Shown here in pieces: positions 11,656 through 13,831 of a DNA stretch of 13,831 nucleotides. This stretch comes from Candidatus Cloacimonadota bacterium (GTDB taxonomy: Bacteria > Cloacimonadota > Cloacimonadia > Cloacimonadales > Cloacimonadaceae): NCBI GenBank assembly GCA_028681035.1, contig JAQUJJ010000097.1:1-13831 (forward strand), read 5' to 3'. Below the pieces are notes generated by a model. It made no database searches, was not told where the DNA came from, and worked only from the letters and a program-made list of their open reading frames with translations. The first letter of the stretch is position 1. Every line of letters starts with the position of its first letter. Both the position numbers and the translations under genes were made by a program.

Positions 11656-13831
11656 ATGAATACATTATCTGAGTTAAATGTAGTTGAAAAACCAGTGGCT
11701 GATTGGTTGAGCAAAATGGGATGGGTGAGCCAAAGCAGTGATGATCTAAAAGTGTATAAACGCCCATTATCCAGTTCTATCATTATGCCCATTTTAGTTA
11801 ATAAAGTTGCTGAACTGAATTCAATTCCAATTTCTGTTGCCGAGCAAGCTGTTGAGTTGTTAATCCATGATTTGCGAAATCCGAGTCCAATCTTGGGGAA
11901 TGAGAGTTTTCTGGATAAACTGGCTAAATGTGTCACAATAACTATAGATAAAGAAGACAGAGATATACATTTTATTGATTTTAATCACATCTGGCAAAAC
12001 AGCTTTATTGTAACCAATCAATATATGGTACAAGGCTTTAAAATAGTAAAACCTGATATAGTTTTGCTTGTAAATGGTATTCCTTTAGTGTGTGTTGAAG
12101 CAAAGCAATGTGCCAGAAAAGGCACTAACTGGCTTGAAGGAGTGAAACAGTTTTCCACCTATGAACAGAGATCAGACAAGCTTTTCATGAGTAATCTCTT
12201 TGGGGTAGCATGTAATGGGAGAATAGCCAAGTTTGGCATTCCAGGAGCATCAGCATCATATTTTAATGAGTGGAAAGATGACTCCTTGGATAACTCAGCA
12301 TCTAATCCAATACTTGATCCTACAAATGACTTATGCGGTAGTCGTCTTGATGCTACTGATGGACTTCAGCATTTTGAGGTAGGGAGATATCCTAATGGTG
12401 AAGTGATGGAAAGGATGAAGTTGGGAATAGTTGGGTTATTACAGCCTGCGAGAATCTTAGACATACTTAAGAACTTCATCGTGTTCGAACGAACCGAAGG
12501 TAAAGTAATCAAAAAGGTATCCAGATACCAGCAACTAAGAGCAGCAAATAAAATAGTAAGCCGAGTCATAGAATCAAATCAAAAAAAAGGTGTTATCTGG
12601 CATACACAGGGTTCAGGTAAAAGCCTAACAATGCTTTATACTGCGTACAAGCTCTGCCATGCGCCAGAATTAAAAGACCCCACTGTATATATCGTGGTAG
12701 ATAGGAAAGACTTAAGAGAACAGATAGGTGGCACATTTGAAGATTGCATATTTCCTAACGCTCGCCCGGTCTATAATATTGGTGATCTTAAACAGATAAT
12801 CTCAAGAGCTCCTTCAGGAGTTTTTATTACTACTATCCAGAAATTTGCTGAACTCGGTGATAGGATTGACCTTCGTGATAATGTTATTGTATTGATAGAT
12901 GAAGCACACCGAACTCAATATGGGGATTTTCACACCGAATTAATGAGTGTTTTGCCCAACGCACGCAAATTTGCGTTTACGGGCACTCCAATCCCTAAAA
13001 CATACCAAGTATTCGGTGAGAAGAAACAGGAGCATTTTGAGCACTATTTGGATAGGTATAGCATCAAAGACTCTATCGATGATGGTGCTACTGTCCCAAT
13101 ACGTTACACTTATGGACCTCAAAGGTTTTTTCTCGATAAAGAGAAGCTTAAACAAGGCTATGAAGAGATAACTCAAGATTTGGAAGAGGATCAAAAACGC
13201 TTAGTTGAGAAGAGAGCCCAACCTTGGAAGGTTTTCTTGAAACACCCGGAGAGGGTAGCTGTATTGGCTTCTGATATTGCAAATGACTTCAGAGAAATCG
13301 TTGAACCTCAGGGATTCAAGGTTCAGATTGTGGCTTGTGACAAAGAAGCTTGCGTCCTTTACTATAATGAGTTACTAAAGTACTTCGACCATTCTGAAAT
13401 GACAATCATTTTCTCTACTGGGCAGTATGATGATAGTGATAAATACGATCTTTTCAGCCCCCACTATAAAGAGGACACAGAACGTAAAAGACTTATATCT
13501 CAATTTAAAAGGAGAATAACTCCTGAAGAACACCGTAATGGTAACAACCTCAAGTTGTTAATAGTATGCAATATGCTTCTTACCGGCTTTGACGCTCCGA
13601 TTGAACAAACAATGTATTTAGACAGCCCATTACGTGACCATAACCTTTTACAAGCAGTTGCCAGAACAAACAGACCTTACGATGACCCGATATCAAAACT
13701 CTCTAAAGCGTTCGGGCGCATTGTTGATTACATTGGGATTTTTGAGAATTATCGAGATGCCTTGAATTATGAACCTGAAGATATAGGCGAGTTTGAGGAT
13801 GTTGACAGCCTTGTCCTTCAATTCCCAGATG
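11656..13831 (+). CDS. hsdR: type I restriction enzyme R (translocase/nuclease) subunit, 3' truncated by window
   Basis: The frame stays open for 725 codons from the ATG at 11656 to the window end. GAGGT lies 6 bases before the start. HsdR translocates DNA using ATP and cuts unmethylated DNA at a distance. Visible motifs are the PD-(D/E)xK-type nuclease site in PDIVLLVNGIPLVCVEAKQ (Asp134, Glu148, Lys150); Walker A GSGKS (319-323, Lys322); DEAH box (415-418); helicase motif III TGTP (442-445); MLLTGFDAP (motif V) near residue 640; and motif VI QAVARTNR (666-673, arginine finger Arg670/Arg673). Family members are usually about 1,000 residues, so roughly a quarter to a third, the C-terminal helical domain that contacts HsdM/HsdS, lies beyond the edge. 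The gap from hsdS is 21 bases, consistent with one operon in the order M-S-R. No frameshift or stop is seen. Confidence 0.97.
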   Translation, partial: MNTLSELNVVEKPVADWLSKMGWVSQSSDDLKVYKRPLSSSIIMPILVNKVAELNSIPISVAEQAVELLIHDLRNPSPILGNESFLDKLAKCVTITIDKEDRDIHFIDFNHIWQNSFIVTNQYMVQGFKIVKPDIVLLVNGIPLVCVEAKQCARKGTNWLEGVKQFSTYEQRSDKLFMSNLFGVACNGRIAKFGIPGASASYFNEWKDDSLDNSASNPILDPTNDLCGSRLDATDGLQHFEVGRYPNGEVMERMKLGIVGLLQPARILDILKNFIVFERTEGKVIKKVSRYQQLRAANKIVSRVIESNQKKGVIWHTQGSGKSLTMLYTAYKLCHAPELKDPTVYIVVDRKDLREQIGGTFEDCIFPNARPVYNIGDLKQIISRAPSGVFITTIQKFAELGDRIDLRDNVIVLIDEAHRTQYGDFHTELMSVLPNARKFAFTGTPIPKTYQVFGEKKQEHFEHYLDRYSIKDSIDDGATVPIRYTYGPQRFFLDKEKLKQGYEEITQDLEEDQKRLVEKRAQPWKVFLKHPERVAVLASDIANDFREIVEPQGFKVQIVACDKEACVLYYNELLKYFDHSEMTIIFSTGQYDDSDKYDLFSPHYKEDTERKRLISQFKRRITPEEHRNGNNLKLLIVCNMLLTGFDAPIEQTMYLDSPLRDHNLLQAVARTNRPYDDPISKLSKAFGRIVDYIGIFENYRDALNYEPEDIGEFEDVDSLVLQFPD

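Noticed and set aside
11640..11936. A 98-codon minus-strand frame at the start of the hsdR region
   Set aside because: It is antisense to the N-terminus of hsdR, whose frame is open and carries nuclease and helicase motifs. No independent evidence supports it.
1..13831. CRISPR arrays, tRNA or rRNA genes, insertion sequences, retrons
   Set aside because: I found no regularly spaced repeats, cloverleaf-like or rRNA-like sequence, transposase motif or reverse-transcriptase motif on either strand.

Overview
The window joins two regions of different character. From 1 to about 5,760 is a leftward-transcribed (minus-strand) block of tailed-phage virion genes, visibly richer in G+C, in which most genes overlap the next by 1-4 bases. 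From about 6,026 to the right edge is a rightward-transcribed, visibly A+T-richer accessory/defence block. Strong Shine-Dalgarno sites, ATG/GTG starts and a full type I restriction locus show a bacterial chromosome, or a large element in one. I cannot name the genus: no rRNA, tRNA or taxon-specific housekeeping gene is present. The left block looks like a prophage or prophage remnant.

Phage block, in order of transcription (right to left): a GH24 (T4-type) lysozyme; an unrecognised 152-aa protein; a 163-aa protein resembling HK97-gp10-type tail-completion/connector proteins; a 133-aa protein in the tail-terminator position; a PBSX-family portal; one long protein that joins an XkdF-type prohead protease, a coiled-coil scaffold-like segment and an HK97-fold major capsid protein; a small one-TM membrane protein; a tail-tube-like protein; and the first 17 codons of another gene that leaves the window. 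No terminase is seen. The connector genes lie upstream of the portal, unlike the usual terminase-portal-protease-capsid-connector-tail order.

The junction (5,752-6,025) carries a good sigma-70-like promoter for the rightward genes, a weaker candidate for the leftward genes, and a 25-bp imperfect inverted repeat between them.

Defence block: a HigB-type mRNA-endonuclease toxin is followed by a HigA-like antitoxin fused to an ImmA/IrrE zinc-metallopeptidase domain with an intact HELGH. Next come a DUF2188 protein and an unrecognised 108-aa protein, closed by a near-perfect hairpin terminator. A classical type I restriction-modification operon hsdM-hsdS-hsdR follows; hsdR continues past the right edge. 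HsdM and HsdS would form the methyltransferase, and HsdR adds ATP-driven translocation and cleavage. The toxin-antitoxin-protease unit and the two small proteins between it and the RM system make up a compact cargo/defence island beside phage genes.

The two points most worth attention are the protease-scaffold-capsid single polypeptide and the antitoxin-metallopeptidase fusion paired with HigB.
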